A stretch of 64,000 bases of DNA, from NCBI GenBank assembly GCA_018268995.1, contig JAFDVL010000053.1:1-64000 (forward strand). The letters are read 5' to 3'. Under the pieces are notes generated by a model, which made no database searches, was not told the DNA's origin, and saw only the letters and a list, made by a program, of their open reading frames with translations. Positions within the stretch are counted from its first letter, which is position 1, and the number at the start of each line of letters is the position of its first letter. This stretch comes from Acidobacteriota bacterium (GTDB taxonomy: Bacteria; Acidobacteriota; Blastocatellia; RBC074). Shown piece after piece: positions 9,138 to 17,716 of the stretch. The position numbers and the translations under genes are program-made.

Positions 9138-9276
9138 CGTACTTTCCTCTCGCAAGAATTTCGGGCAAACTGATTGTGGTTTGTATTTCCAGAAGTATTG
9201 CAGGCTCAAAGCATAAGTAGTTGTTCGCTAAATAGCCAGCGTCAGCCCCAACAAAGCACCTCGACCTTGAAAACCT

Positions 9277-10005
9277 ATGAGTCCCAATATAATTGGTCAA
9301 TCGCTCGCACCGATCATCACAACCGCACCGATCACCACCATCAGCGATGTCATCGCCGTGATGCAAAAGTTGGATCAGGCACTTGGAGATCACGATGGGT
9401 TGAAGTGGTTCAATCTGCTCTATCTGAAAGTCACCGAAAGCGTGCAAAACGTTCAGGTGAATTGGGAAGACCCAGCGTGGCTGGTACGGTTGGATGTGGT
9501 GTTCGCACAGTTGTATTTCGATGCAATTGTCGCGTGGGAACAGAACCCGGCTGCGGCATCGCGCGCGTGGCGGCCTTTGTTGCAGGCGCGACAACGCCCA
9601 CGGATTGCGCCGATTCAATTTGCGCTGGCTGGAATGAATGCGCATATCAATCACGATTTGCCATTGGCTGTTGTAAAAACCTGCACTGAGTTTAAGATCA
9701 AGCCAGATGAGCAAACCCCGCAACATCGCGATTTTCAGCGGGTGAATCCGTTGCTGCAAAAGGTCGAAGGTGAAGTCAAATCATTCCTCGCCACTGGCCT
9801 GGTTGGGGCCATAGATCAAAGCCTCGGTCGCGTAGACGATGTCATCGCTATCTGGAATATTATCAAAGCACGCGACACTGCCTGGAATAACGCCGAAGTG
9901 TTATGGCACCTGCGTCAAACGTCGCTTGTCAGCAAAGCGTTTCTCGGCAATCTGGCGAATCTGGTGGAATTGTCCAGTCGCGGCTTGCTGGTGCCCGTGT
10001 TGTAA
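9277..10005 (+). CDS. DUF5995-family protein
   Basis: 242 residues, no signal peptide. The pattern WLVRLDVVFAQLYFDAI followed by W(R/K)PLLQ and then AGMNAHINHDLPLAVV is characteristic of DUF5995, whose conserved NAHIN-HDLP motif suggests a metal or ligand site, but the biochemical role is unknown. It lies between two sialidase-like genes on opposite strands; whether that is functional is unclear. The ribosome site is weak. It ends 11 bases before a dispersed GGGAGCGC element. Confidence 0.75.
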   Translation: MSPNIIGQSLAPIITTAPITTISDVIAVMQKLDQALGDHDGLKWFNLLYLKVTESVQNVQVNWEDPAWLVRLDVVFAQLYFDAIVAWEQNPAAASRAWRPLLQARQRPRIAPIQFALAGMNAHINHDLPLAVVKTCTEFKIKPDEQTPQHRDFQRVNPLLQKVEGEVKSFLATGLVGAIDQSLGRVDDVIAIWNIIKARDTAWNNAEVLWHLRQTSLVSKAFLGNLANLVELSSRGLLVPVL

Positions 10006-10016
10006 CGAATGACATG

Positions 10017-10147
10017 GAAACGCGGAGCACCTGGGAGCGCAAGCGTCGCGCTTGCTCAGGTGCGAAGAGCCTATCTGCTCCGAGAAAAGTTATACATCGC
10101 AAAGCCTAGCAAGCGGGACGCTTGCGCTCCCAGGTGCTCCGCGTTCT
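10017..10147. repeat. GGGAGCGC..GCGCTCCC inverted-repeat element, copy 1
   Basis: Arms at about 10017-10056 (core CACCTGGGAGCGCAAGCGTC) and 10109-10147 (core GACGCTTGCGCTCCCAGGTG) are complementary over nearly 40 bases. The interior shares CTCCGAGAAAA with the copy at 43831-43956. It lies between the DUF5995 stop and the next gene and creates a spurious N-terminal extension there. Confidence 0.88.
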
Positions 10148-10161
10148 CAAAATGGTTGCTT

Positions 10162-11367
10162 ATGAAACTTTCACCTATCGCTCAATGTTTATTGGCTCTC
10201 ATCATTGGCACGATTGCTTGGGCACAAAGCTCACCTGACTTAATTCAAAGCCTGACCGTTTCGACGATCCACAAAGGGCGCGATGGGGGCGTCACATGGT
10301 TCCTGCCGCGTTTTTGTGTCTTGCCAAACAAAACGATTTTTCTGACGAAGCAGGAAATTTCCGGCTCGGATTATTATGGCCCGCTGCACTGGCAGGAGTC
10401 GCGTGACAACGGCAGAACGTGGAGCGAAGCACAACTTGTCCCTGGCCTTGGCCGATTTCCGTATCAGGACGACATCGAAGAAGCCGCCAGCGACTTCACG
10501 CCGGAGTATCATCCGCAGACGAAAAGCCTGATTTTATTGGGCGAAATCATTTATTACCGCAATGGCAGATACTTCCCTGAACAACCACAGCGATTCCCGG
10601 TCTATGTGATTCGCGATGCCAAAGGCAATTGGTCAGAGCGCAAACGCCTGGAGTGGAACGATCCGCGCAACTCGGCGATTTACGCGATGGGTTCGTCGCA
10701 ATTTGTCATCCTGCCAAATGGTGACTTGATCCTGCCTGTTTCGTTCCGCTCCAAAGACCGCGCCGCATATTCAGTTTCGACGCTGCGCTGTTCCTTTGAC
10801 GGCAAGACCATCAAAGTCAAAGAAGTTGGCACGGAACTCAAAAACGATGTAAAGCGCGGATTGTTAGAGCCGCAATTGATTGCCTACAAGAACAAATATT
10901 ATCTGACGATTCGCGCTGAAGATGATCGCGGCTACATCAGCGAATCTACCGATGGTTTGCATTGGTCAGAGCCAAAGCCGTGGACGTGGGACAATGGAGA
11001 CGCGTTGACAATGTCCACGACACAGCAGCATTGGCTGGTGCATTCGGACGCGTTGTATCTGGCCTACACGCGCAAAGCCGAAGCGAATGCCAATGTGATG
11101 CGTTGGCGCGCGCCGCTCTATTTGGCACAAGTGGATCAGGCAACGATGCGATTGATGCAGAAGACAGAACGCATCGTGTTTCCGCTGGTGGGTGATGGAA
11201 TCAATGATCCAACGCATGTGCCGCATTACGGTAATTTTCATATCGGCAATATCAGTCGCAACGAAGCGTGGATCGCAGCGGGTGAAGTGATTCCGGCAAA
11301 CTTTCGTGGCGATATGCTGTTGGCTCGCGTAAAATGGCGACGGTCGAATTTGCTCGCCAATAAATAA
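10162..11367 (+). CDS. Secreted sialidase-like beta-propeller protein
   Basis: 401 residues from the ATG at 10162, which starts a clear signal peptide (MKLSPIAQCLLALIIGTIAWAQ). An upstream in-frame start at 10009 is rejected because those 51 codons translate the repeat element. Exo-alpha-sialidase-like propeller features: WQESRDNGRTWSEAQLVPG, SESTDGLHWSEPKPW, FPYQDDIEEA and LRCSFDGKTIKVKEVG. Weakly related to the convergent BNR protein at 7962. It is likely periplasmic or surface-located and acts on glycans; the precise substrate is not evident. The next gene begins 22 bases downstream, so co-transcription with the M48 peptidase is possible. Confidence 0.8.
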   Translation: MKLSPIAQCLLALIIGTIAWAQSSPDLIQSLTVSTIHKGRDGGVTWFLPRFCVLPNKTIFLTKQEISGSDYYGPLHWQESRDNGRTWSEAQLVPGLGRFPYQDDIEEAASDFTPEYHPQTKSLILLGEIIYYRNGRYFPEQPQRFPVYVIRDAKGNWSERKRLEWNDPRNSAIYAMGSSQFVILPNGDLILPVSFRSKDRAAYSVSTLRCSFDGKTIKVKEVGTELKNDVKRGLLEPQLIAYKNKYYLTIRAEDDRGYISESTDGLHWSEPKPWTWDNGDALTMSTTQQHWLVHSDALYLAYTRKAEANANVMRWRAPLYLAQVDQATMRLMQKTERIVFPLVGDGINDPTHVPHYGNFHIGNISRNEAWIAAGEVIPANFRGDMLLARVKWRRSNLLANK

Positions 11368-11389
11368 CAATTCATCCGAGGTTCACTTC

Positions 11390-12487
11390 ATGGCGCTTAC
11401 AGCTGATCTAAAAGAATTTCCGAATCTTTCTCATACCGCGTTCCAACATCAGGCGGATCGGCAGGCCACCGAATCGCTCAAGAAAGTTCCGTTGTTGCCA
11501 CAATTCACGCGCTTTCTGTCAGAAAAGATTGCCGAACGGTACATGCGCATCAAGCATACGTCCAGCAGCATCAAGGTCGGGCCGAATCAATATCCATCGC
11601 TGTACAAACAATACGTGCGCATGGCGCAGGTGTTGGACGTGCGCAAGTTGCCGAGCTTGCACATCAGCACCGAAATGCAAATCAATGCGTTTGCGATGGG
11701 AATGGAAAACTATTCCATCGTTGTGTGCTCAGCGTTGATTGACATTATGACCGAGGACGAATTGCTGGCGATCATCGGGCACGAACTGGGTCACGTGAAA
11801 TGCGATCACGTTTTATATAACTCGGCGGCGAATGTGCTGCGAAATTTCGGTACGACGATCATCGAACAGGCGCTGCCGATGGGAATGGGGCAGGTTGCAA
11901 GCTTAGGCATCCAATTGGCGTTGCTGGATTGGTCGCGCAAAGCAGAATTGTCGTGTGACCGGGCGGCGCTGCTGGCAACGCAAAACCCGGAAGCCGTGGC
12001 GGGCGCGCTGGGCAAACTGGCAGGCTATTCAAAGCATTTGCAGGAAAATATCAATTTGGAAGAAGTCAAAATTCAGGCGGCGCAATATCACGAAATCGGC
12101 GAGGATTCGCTGATTGACAAGATGATGAAGCTGTATTTGTTCGTGCAGGAAACGCATCCGTATCCGACGGTGCGGGTCAAAGAAATCACGGGCTGGGCGG
12201 AATCCGAAGATTACAAAAATATTCTGAACGGGCAATACCGTAAACTCGGCGAAGAAACCAAACTGAAACTGGTTGGCCAAAAACTCACGACACCACGCGG
12301 CAAACTTTGCCCAAATCCAAAATGCCAGCAGGTTTCGACCGAAGATGATTCGTTCTGTTCGTATTGCAGTGCCAACTTACGCGGCGCGCAACTCGCTTGC
12401 GGACAATGCTCGAAGCCGGTGGATCAGGGTTGGAAAATGTGCGCCAATTGTGGCAACCAATTAATTCTGGATCAAATTGAAGCCTGA
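11390..12487 (+). CDS. M48-family zinc metallopeptidase with C-terminal zinc ribbons
   Basis: 365 residues. The M48 (HtpX/Ste24-like) core shows the zinc motif HELGH within LLAIIGHELGHVKCDHVLY and a downstream zinc ligand Glu in RKAELSCDRAALL. There is no obvious signal peptide and, unlike HtpX, few membrane segments, so the protein may be cytosolic or membrane-associated. The C-terminal about 65 residues hold four C-x2-C pairs (CPNPKC, CSYC, CGQC, CANC), i.e. two zinc ribbons of the double-zinc-ribbon type. The ribbon tail probably mediates targeting or substrate capture; this is inference. Followed after 24 bases by the CocE hydrolase gene. Confidence 0.9.
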   Translation: MALTADLKEFPNLSHTAFQHQADRQATESLKKVPLLPQFTRFLSEKIAERYMRIKHTSSSIKVGPNQYPSLYKQYVRMAQVLDVRKLPSLHISTEMQINAFAMGMENYSIVVCSALIDIMTEDELLAIIGHELGHVKCDHVLYNSAANVLRNFGTTIIEQALPMGMGQVASLGIQLALLDWSRKAELSCDRAALLATQNPEAVAGALGKLAGYSKHLQENINLEEVKIQAAQYHEIGEDSLIDKMMKLYLFVQETHPYPTVRVKEITGWAESEDYKNILNGQYRKLGEETKLKLVGQKLTTPRGKLCPNPKCQQVSTEDDSFCSYCSANLRGAQLACGQCSKPVDQGWKMCANCGNQLILDQIEA

Positions 12488-12511
12488 GCTTTTCATCTGA
12501 TCAGGAGGGGT

Positions 12512-14668
12512 ATGATGAAAAAAAATGTTTCTTTTCACGCGTTGATTTTCACTTTGGTATTCGTTGTCTTTCCGACGCTGGCGATTTACGGGCAAGCCAC
12601 CGCCCGACAGGAAATCAAAGTTGATTCCAAAGTGCTGGATGCTTACGTTGGGCAGTACGAACTGACGCCGGAATTTATTCTGACCTTCACCCGCGAAGGC
12701 GATAAGTTTTATACGCAGGCGACGGGCCAGCCCAAAATCGAAGTCTTTGCCGAATCAGAAACGAAGTTCTTTCTGAAAGTCGTTGACGCTCAATTGACCT
12801 TTGTCAAAAACAACGATGGCAGAGTCACACACGTCATTTTGTTGCAGGGCGGGCGCGAGCAATATGCCAAGCGCAAAGAACCAGAGCAGCTGCCAATCTT
12901 TCCCGGCGTTCAGTTCAAGAAAACGGAAGTAATGATTCCAACGCGCGATGGCATGAAGTTGCATACGGTCATTTTTGCGCCGGAGAAAATCACGGAACCG
13001 CTTCCCTTTTTAATGACGCGAACTCCTTACGGGGTTGATTGGATGAATTCTGGCGCGCTCAATCAAATCCACTCTGAGTTAGTTTCCGATGGATACATCT
13101 TCGTGTTTCAGGACATTCGCGGACGATACAAATCCGAAGGCACGTTCGTGATGAATCGCCCGTTGCGCGAAAACAGAACTGATCCCAAAGCGATTGATGA
13201 AACAACAGACACGTATGACACGATTGAGTGGCTGCTGAAAAATATGCCGAACAACAACGGGCGTGCAGGTATTTTCGGCGTTTCGTATCCCGGCTGGACA
13301 TCGGTCATGGGCATCATTGATCCGCATCCGGCGATGAAAGCCGCTTCGCCACAGGCCGCAATGGGCGACACGTGGATGGGCGATGATTTCTTTCACAACG
13401 GCGCATTTCGACTGACCTATGGGTTTGAATATGTGTACTCAATGGAATCCGCCAAAGACGGCAACGATTTTCGCCACGACCGCTATGACACCTACGATTG
13501 GTATTTGAAACTCGGCCCGTTGTCGAATGCCAATGACAAATACTTTCACGGCAAGCTGCCAACGTGGGAAAACTTCATTGCACATCCGACGTGGGATCGG
13601 TACTGGCAAAGCAAGGCGCTCGACAAAATTGTAACGAAAGTAACGGTGCCGACATTAAATGTTGCGGGGTGGTGGGATCAGGAAGATTTTTACGGAGCCG
13701 TAAAAACCTACCTGGCACTCGAACAATACGATACACAAAATCTCAACTACCTGGTTTCAGGCCCCTGGAATCACGGTGGATGGGGCGGACGCGGCGACAA
13801 ATTGGGACGCATTACGTTTGATAGCGACACGGGGAAATACTTTCGCGCCAAGCTACAGGCTCCGTTTTTTGCCTATCACCTGAAAGGTAAAGGTTCGCTG
13901 AAGCTGGCGGAAGCAACGACATTTGAAACGGGCAGCAACGAATGGAAAAGCTACGAAGCGTGGCCGCCCAAACAGAATTACACGACGCGCAATTTATATT
14001 TCCACAACGATGGTCGTCTGGCTTTCGACGCGCCCACGAAAGATGGCGAAGCGGAACACGATAGCTACGTTTCTGATCCCAAACATCCAGTTCCCTATCG
14101 CCCGCGTCCGGTGCAAGCCACCTACAGTCAAGGCTCCACCTGGAACATCTGGCTGACGCAGGATCAACGCTTTGTTCACAATCGGCCTGATGTGTTGAGT
14201 TGGGAAACCGATGCGCTGAACGAAGACATCACAGTTTCGGGCCAGATCATTGCGGATATGTTCGCTTCCACCAGCGGCACAGACAGCGATTGGGTCGTAA
14301 AGCTGATTGATGTCTACCCTGATGAATGGCCACAGGATCGTTCGATGGGGGGCTATCAATTGATGGTCGCCAATGAAATCCTGCGCGGTCGTTATCGCAA
14401 GAGTTTTGAGAAACCGGAACCCGTCAAACCAAATGAAATAAACGAATACAAATGTGATTTGCGCTGGGCGGATCACACCTTCAAAAAAGGACATCGAATG
14501 ATGGTGCAGGTGCAAAGCACGTGGTTTCCACTCTATGACCGCAACCCGCAATCGTACGTCGAGAACATTTTCAAAGCGAAAGAATCCGATTACATCGCGG
14601 CCACACAACGGGTGTTTCGCTCCAAACAATTCCCATCACATTTGATTTTACCGATTAAGAACAAATGA
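12512..14668 (+). CDS. CocE/NonD family hydrolase with N-terminal DUF3471-like domain
   Basis: 718 residues, preceded by AGGAGG. A signal peptide (LIFTLVFVVFPTLAIYGQA) is followed by a small beta domain (about 40-130, VLDAYVGQYELTPEFILTFT) like DUF3471 of secreted esterases, then an S15/CocE alpha/beta hydrolase with nucleophile elbow GIFGVSYPGW, DIRGRYKSEG and GPWNHGGWGG, and a C-terminal galactose-binding-like beta domain (about 530-700). The family includes X-Pro dipeptidyl peptidases, cocaine esterase and glutaryl-acylases; the substrate is unknown. The last 4 bases overlap the next gene, so the two are translationally coupled. A paralogue without DUF3471 lies at 34263. Confidence 0.88.
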   Translation: MMKKNVSFHALIFTLVFVVFPTLAIYGQATARQEIKVDSKVLDAYVGQYELTPEFILTFTREGDKFYTQATGQPKIEVFAESETKFFLKVVDAQLTFVKNNDGRVTHVILLQGGREQYAKRKEPEQLPIFPGVQFKKTEVMIPTRDGMKLHTVIFAPEKITEPLPFLMTRTPYGVDWMNSGALNQIHSELVSDGYIFVFQDIRGRYKSEGTFVMNRPLRENRTDPKAIDETTDTYDTIEWLLKNMPNNNGRAGIFGVSYPGWTSVMGIIDPHPAMKAASPQAAMGDTWMGDDFFHNGAFRLTYGFEYVYSMESAKDGNDFRHDRYDTYDWYLKLGPLSNANDKYFHGKLPTWENFIAHPTWDRYWQSKALDKIVTKVTVPTLNVAGWWDQEDFYGAVKTYLALEQYDTQNLNYLVSGPWNHGGWGGRGDKLGRITFDSDTGKYFRAKLQAPFFAYHLKGKGSLKLAEATTFETGSNEWKSYEAWPPKQNYTTRNLYFHNDGRLAFDAPTKDGEAEHDSYVSDPKHPVPYRPRPVQATYSQGSTWNIWLTQDQRFVHNRPDVLSWETDALNEDITVSGQIIADMFASTSGTDSDWVVKLIDVYPDEWPQDRSMGGYQLMVANEILRGRYRKSFEKPEPVKPNEINEYKCDLRWADHTFKKGHRMMVQVQSTWFPLYDRNPQSYVENIFKAKESDYIAATQRVFRSKQFPSHLILPIKNK

Positions 14669-15561
14669 AAGTTCCCCACATCTGGTTGTTCTTTGCAATA
14701 TTGTTGTTCAGCGCGGTTTCGTTGCGGGCGCAAACAATGCCCTTCAGCGACATTGAGAAGTTGCCGAAGCCACAGGCAGATCACCGCATCTCGTATGGCG
14801 ATGATCCATTGCAGTTCGGCGATTTGCGATTGCCGAAAACTAAAGGCAAGCATCCCGTCGTCATCGTAGTCCACGGTGGATGCTGGTTTGCGCAATACGA
14901 CCTGAATCATCTGGCAGCGTTTTCAGATGCCCTGACGAAACTTGGCGTTGCGACGTGGAGTCTGGAATATCGGCGCATCGGCGACAAAGGCGGCGCGTGG
15001 CCCGGCACGTTTCAGGACGTGGCAAAAGGAACAGATTACGTGCGTGAACTGGCCAAGAAATATCCGCTGGATGTAAAACGCGTGGTTGTGATCGGTCATT
15101 CAGCAGGCGGTCAATTGGCATTGTGGCTGGCAGGGCGAAAAAACCTACCGAAAACGAGTGAGCTGTATTCGCCAAACCCTTTGCCCATCACAGGCGTCGT
15201 CGCGCTGGCAGCCATTTCCGATCTGAAACAATATCGCCCGAACTGCGATGATTCGGTCAACAAACTGCTCGGCGGCTCGCCTGAACAATTTGCCGAGCGG
15301 TATCAGCAGACTTCCCCGATAGAATTATTGCCGTTGAAAGTTCCTGTCACGCTCATTCACGGCACAGCAGATCCCATCGTACCGCAAAAGCTGAGCGAAG
15401 AATTTGCTCGGATGGCAGAAAAGGCGGGTGATAGGGCAACGCTCATCGCCTTACCTCAAACTGGACATTTTGAACTAATCTCTCCGCAGGCAAAGGAATG
15501 GAAAGCGGTGGCAAGTGCCGTTCAGGAACAATTAAAACTGACTTCCGGTCACAATAAATAA
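14665..15561 (+). CDS. Secreted alpha/beta hydrolase (BD-FAE / esterase-lipase type)
   Basis: 298 residues with a signal peptide (FFAILLFSAVSLRAQ). Alpha/beta hydrolase signatures: oxyanion-side VVHGGCW, nucleophile GHSAGGQLALW, acid region HGTADPIVPQ, and the catalytic His in LPQTGHFELI. The HGG-C-W plus GHSAGG pattern fits carboxylesterases and the BD-FAE/kynurenine-formamidase group. It starts inside the CocE hydrolase stop (ATGA overlap), so the two secreted hydrolases are one operon and may degrade the same compound stepwise. It ends 6 bases before a strong palindrome that probably acts as terminator. Confidence 0.88.
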   Translation: MKVPHIWLFFAILLFSAVSLRAQTMPFSDIEKLPKPQADHRISYGDDPLQFGDLRLPKTKGKHPVVIVVHGGCWFAQYDLNHLAAFSDALTKLGVATWSLEYRRIGDKGGAWPGTFQDVAKGTDYVRELAKKYPLDVKRVVVIGHSAGGQLALWLAGRKNLPKTSELYSPNPLPITGVVALAAISDLKQYRPNCDDSVNKLLGGSPEQFAERYQQTSPIELLPLKVPVTLIHGTADPIVPQKLSEEFARMAEKAGDRATLIALPQTGHFELISPQAKEWKAVASAVQEQLKLTSGHNK

Positions 15562-15567
15562 AAACCA

Positions 15568-15637
15568 GGTACAGCAAACATCTTGTTTGCTGCTACGACA
15601 ATCTCTGAGGCGCAGCAAACAAGATGTTTGCTGTACC
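15568..15637. repeat. CAAACATCTTGTTTG palindromic element, copy 2
   Basis: A perfect 26-base inverted repeat: the arm at 15568-15593 starts GGTACAGCAAACATC and the arm at 15612-15637 ends GATGTTTGCTGTACC, with an 18-base loop. It exactly fills the gap between convergent stops, where its hairpin could end transcription from both sides, though there is no U-tract. Confidence 0.9.
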
Positions 15638-16180
15638 TTATTTTCCTAACAACTCGCCGCGCATATCGTCATAAAACTTAATGCTTTTCTCAATGATGTT
15701 ACAAGCATCAAAGCGCCCCATAAACCGCTCGACTTTGACCTTTTTATTTTCAAGCGCCTTGTAATCTTCAAAAAAACGCTGCACCGATTTCAGGCGATGT
15801 TCAGGCAATTCGGAAATGTCGCGGTAATGCCGATATTCGGGGTCATCAGCGTGGACGGCGATGATTTTGTCGTCCTCTTCGTTTTCATCAATCATCTGCA
15901 TCACGCCGATGGTTTTCGCGCGGATGATGCACAGCGGGACGACTTCCGTTTGTCCGAGAACCAACACATCAAGCGGATCATTGTCGTCGCAATATGTACG
16001 CGGCAAAAAGCCGTAATTTGCCGGGTAATGCACGGAGCTAAACAAAACGCGATCTACGCGCAACAGTCCCGTCACCTTATCCAATTCGTACTTCACGTTT
16101 GAGCCAATCGGGATTTCAATGACAGCATGAAAATATTCGGGAACGTTTTGGCCTAAATCTACATCGTGCCAGGGATTCAT
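15638..16180 (-). CDS. ppa: Inorganic pyrophosphatase, family I
   Basis: 180 residues, cytosolic, normal length for prokaryotic family I soluble pyrophosphatases, which hydrolyse PPi with Mg2+. Signature residues are present: FHAVIEIPIGSNVKYELD, the YPANYGFLPRTYCDDNDPLDVLVLG region with the D-x-D-P-x-D-x2 metal-binding motif, DDKIIAV, and KKVKVERF in the C-terminal part. AAAGGAAAAGAA precedes the start. It is the last gene of a minus-strand group DUF2164-sixA-ppa with gaps of only 3 and 16 bases, so probably co-transcribed. Confidence 0.97.
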   Translation of the reverse strand: MNPWHDVDLGQNVPEYFHAVIEIPIGSNVKYELDKVTGLLRVDRVLFSSVHYPANYGFLPRTYCDDNDPLDVLVLGQTEVVPLCIIRAKTIGVMQMIDENEEDDKIIAVHADDPEYRHYRDISELPEHRLKSVQRFFEDYKALENKKVKVERFMGRFDACNIIEKSIKFYDDMRGELLGK

Positions 16181-16196
16181 TTCTTTTCCTTTTTCG

Positions 16197-16724
16197 TTAA
16201 TGTTTGGAAGCGAGTGAAATCAATTGCTTCGGCGTCAACATCCAGCGTAACACACCTGGATGGCGCGGAGGCAAGGCATCTACTTCGATCAAACACAATG
16301 AGCCTTTCTTAAATTCAAATTGTGTCGTTGTCGTACCAGTCAACAACAGCGAAGCCATTTCTGACAAATCGGGCATATGCCCCACGATCAACGCCTTCTC
16401 AAATTCATATGCGCCCATATCCGTAAAAACTTCAGGATTACGATAGGGCGGATGCGCAAACGGACGTCCGGCAGCCAGATTTTCAATTGAGATGATGTTA
16501 TCGGCATCAAATTCGTAGACTTCCGCCACGGCGAGCGCAGTTTGGCGAGTACGCAAATACGGGCTGGAGAAAATCAGGTCGAACTCAATCCCAAGTTTTT
16601 GCATGCCATGCGCTTCGTCACGCATTTTCTTCCAGCCTTCTTTCGTCAGCGGGCGATCAGCATCGCGCTTGATGCCCAGGCTCAAATCCGCTGCAATGCC
16701 GTGTCGGAGTAGGTATAAGTGCAT
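16197..16724 (-). CDS. sixA: Phosphohistidine phosphatase SixA
   Basis: 175 residues; histidine phosphatase superfamily. Begins MHLYLLRHGIAA with the catalytic RHG, followed by SSPYLRTRQTA (substrate arginine) and ALIVGHMPDLSEM with the second catalytic His. The size and lack of a signal peptide fit SixA, which removes phosphate from histidine phosphotransfer domains or other phosphohistidines. Closely packed between the DUF2164 gene (3 bases) and ppa (16 bases). Its target here is unknown; the nearest phosphorelay genes are about 21 kb away at 37031-38669. Confidence 0.9.
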   Translation of the reverse strand: MHLYLLRHGIAADLSLGIKRDADRPLTKEGWKKMRDEAHGMQKLGIEFDLIFSSPYLRTRQTALAVAEVYEFDADNIISIENLAAGRPFAHPPYRNPEVFTDMGAYEFEKALIVGHMPDLSEMASLLLTGTTTTQFEFKKGSLCLIEVDALPPRHPGVLRWMLTPKQLISLASKH

Positions 16725-16727
16725 AGC

Positions 16728-16991
16728 TCACCTGCGCCCTTTCGCTTTGCGCCAATACGGGAATTCGTCGGCGTGAACTTCGTAATCCAATTCGCTGAGC
16801 CGCATCTGCATTCGCTCCTGCGCATCGGCGACGCCTTTGTTGTAAAGGCTGGGGCCAATCTCTTCGACGATGAAGTTGAGCAACGCACCGCCTGCGAGAT
16901 TGCCGAGCGATTGTTCGAGATTTTCCTCGAAATATTTTTGCAGCGATTCGAGGGCGGTTTGTTTGGCTTCTTTGGTTAGTTCGATGGTCAT
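16728..16991 (-). CDS. DUF2164-family small protein
   Basis: 87 residues. The pattern IELTKEAKQTALESLQKYFEE, then LLNFIVEEIGPSLYNKGVADA and a closing aromatic FPYWRK, matches DUF2164, a small helical family of unknown role often seen next to metabolic genes. It is charged and cytosolic. First gene of the probable DUF2164-sixA-ppa operon. Confidence 0.85.
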   Translation of the reverse strand: MTIELTKEAKQTALESLQKYFEENLEQSLGNLAGGALLNFIVEEIGPSLYNKGVADAQERMQMRLSELDYEVHADEFPYWRKAKGRR

Positions 16992-17021
16992 GTTCTTTGT
17001 ATATTTTAGTAATGTGCAGGT

Positions 17022-17423
17022 TCAGGCAACGAGCTGAAAATAATCTTCTCCTTCAAATACAAGCGCGGCTTGTTTCGTGACGGCTTGCCAAGTTTCGTCA
17101 TCAATCTCGAACGTGATGTGCAGCTTATGTGTCATTGTCTCTTGAGCAGTTGCGTCATCAAATCCACAAGTCAAGTTATTGCGAGTTAAGGTGCAAGCGA
17201 TAATGCCACCATAAACTACAACTTCCTGGATTTCCTTAACGGTGCATATCCCGTCATCATCCTCATCACGACTCCGTGTAAAATTCCAATGTTGTCCGCC
17301 CTGTTCAGGGTCGCCTTCGCCAAAGTGAATGCCGTGAACAATGTAATCTGGCGTGTACTCTTCTTCGACGGCTGTCACCAAGTCGGCGTGAAATTGGAGT
17401 TCATCGGCTATTTCTGAGTGCAT
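17022..17423 (-). CDS. Imm10-like protein (possible orphan immunity protein)
   Basis: About 133 residues from the ATG at 17423; a TTG start 39 bases earlier is possible but begins oddly. Features DYIVHGIHFGE, a Trp/Arg-containing strand, VVVYGGIIACTLTRNNLTC and a C-terminal TFEIDDETWQAVTKQAALVF resemble Imm10-type immunity proteins of polymorphic toxin systems (the YGGI-x3-L-x4-L core), but I call this by eye only. No toxin gene is adjacent, so if correct it is an orphan. Otherwise treat as a hypothetical cytosolic protein. Confidence 0.5.
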   Translation of the reverse strand: MHSEIADELQFHADLVTAVEEEYTPDYIVHGIHFGEGDPEQGGQHWNFTRSRDEDDDGICTVKEIQEVVVYGGIIACTLTRNNLTCGFDDATAQETMTHKLHITFEIDDETWQAVTKQAALVFEGEDYFQLVA

Positions 17424-17488
17424 AAACAAGCTCTTGCCCAAAAGGCAACTATCAAATCCCAAATTATTGTACGAGGTCTATTTTCTTC

Positions 17489-17686
17489 GTCGCAGCGCGA
17501 CGCATGATTTTAGCCGTGCGGTTTCAACCCACGGGAGAAGAAGCCATTGCCGCCGTGTCGCGTCAGCGACACCTGAACAAAATCATTTCATCTGCATTCA
17601 ATCGTCGCTGACGCGACGTGTGCTTTTTATTGACCGCTTTCCGTGGGTTGAAACCACACGGCTAAATTCAATGGTCGCTACGCGAC
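17489..17686. repeat. Nested inverted-repeat element (TAGCCGTG..CACGGCTA type)
   Basis: The outer arms, about 17489-17534 (core TTTAGCCGTGCGGTTTCAAC) and 17641-17686 (core GTTGAAACCACACGGCTAAA), are complementary over some 45 bases. An inner pair (about 17555-17571 and 17603-17619, GTCGCGTCAGCGAC against GTCGCTGACGCGAC) gives a second stem, so the whole could fold into a double hairpin. No coding capacity; single copy in the window. Confidence 0.82.
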
Positions 17687-17716
17687 GGAAAACGGGATAT
17701 TCGTTTTTCAATAACA

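Noticed and set aside
10009..10161. N-terminal extension of the sialidase-like protein
   Set aside because: Translates the GGGAGCGC element; the Met at 10162 starts a clean signal peptide.
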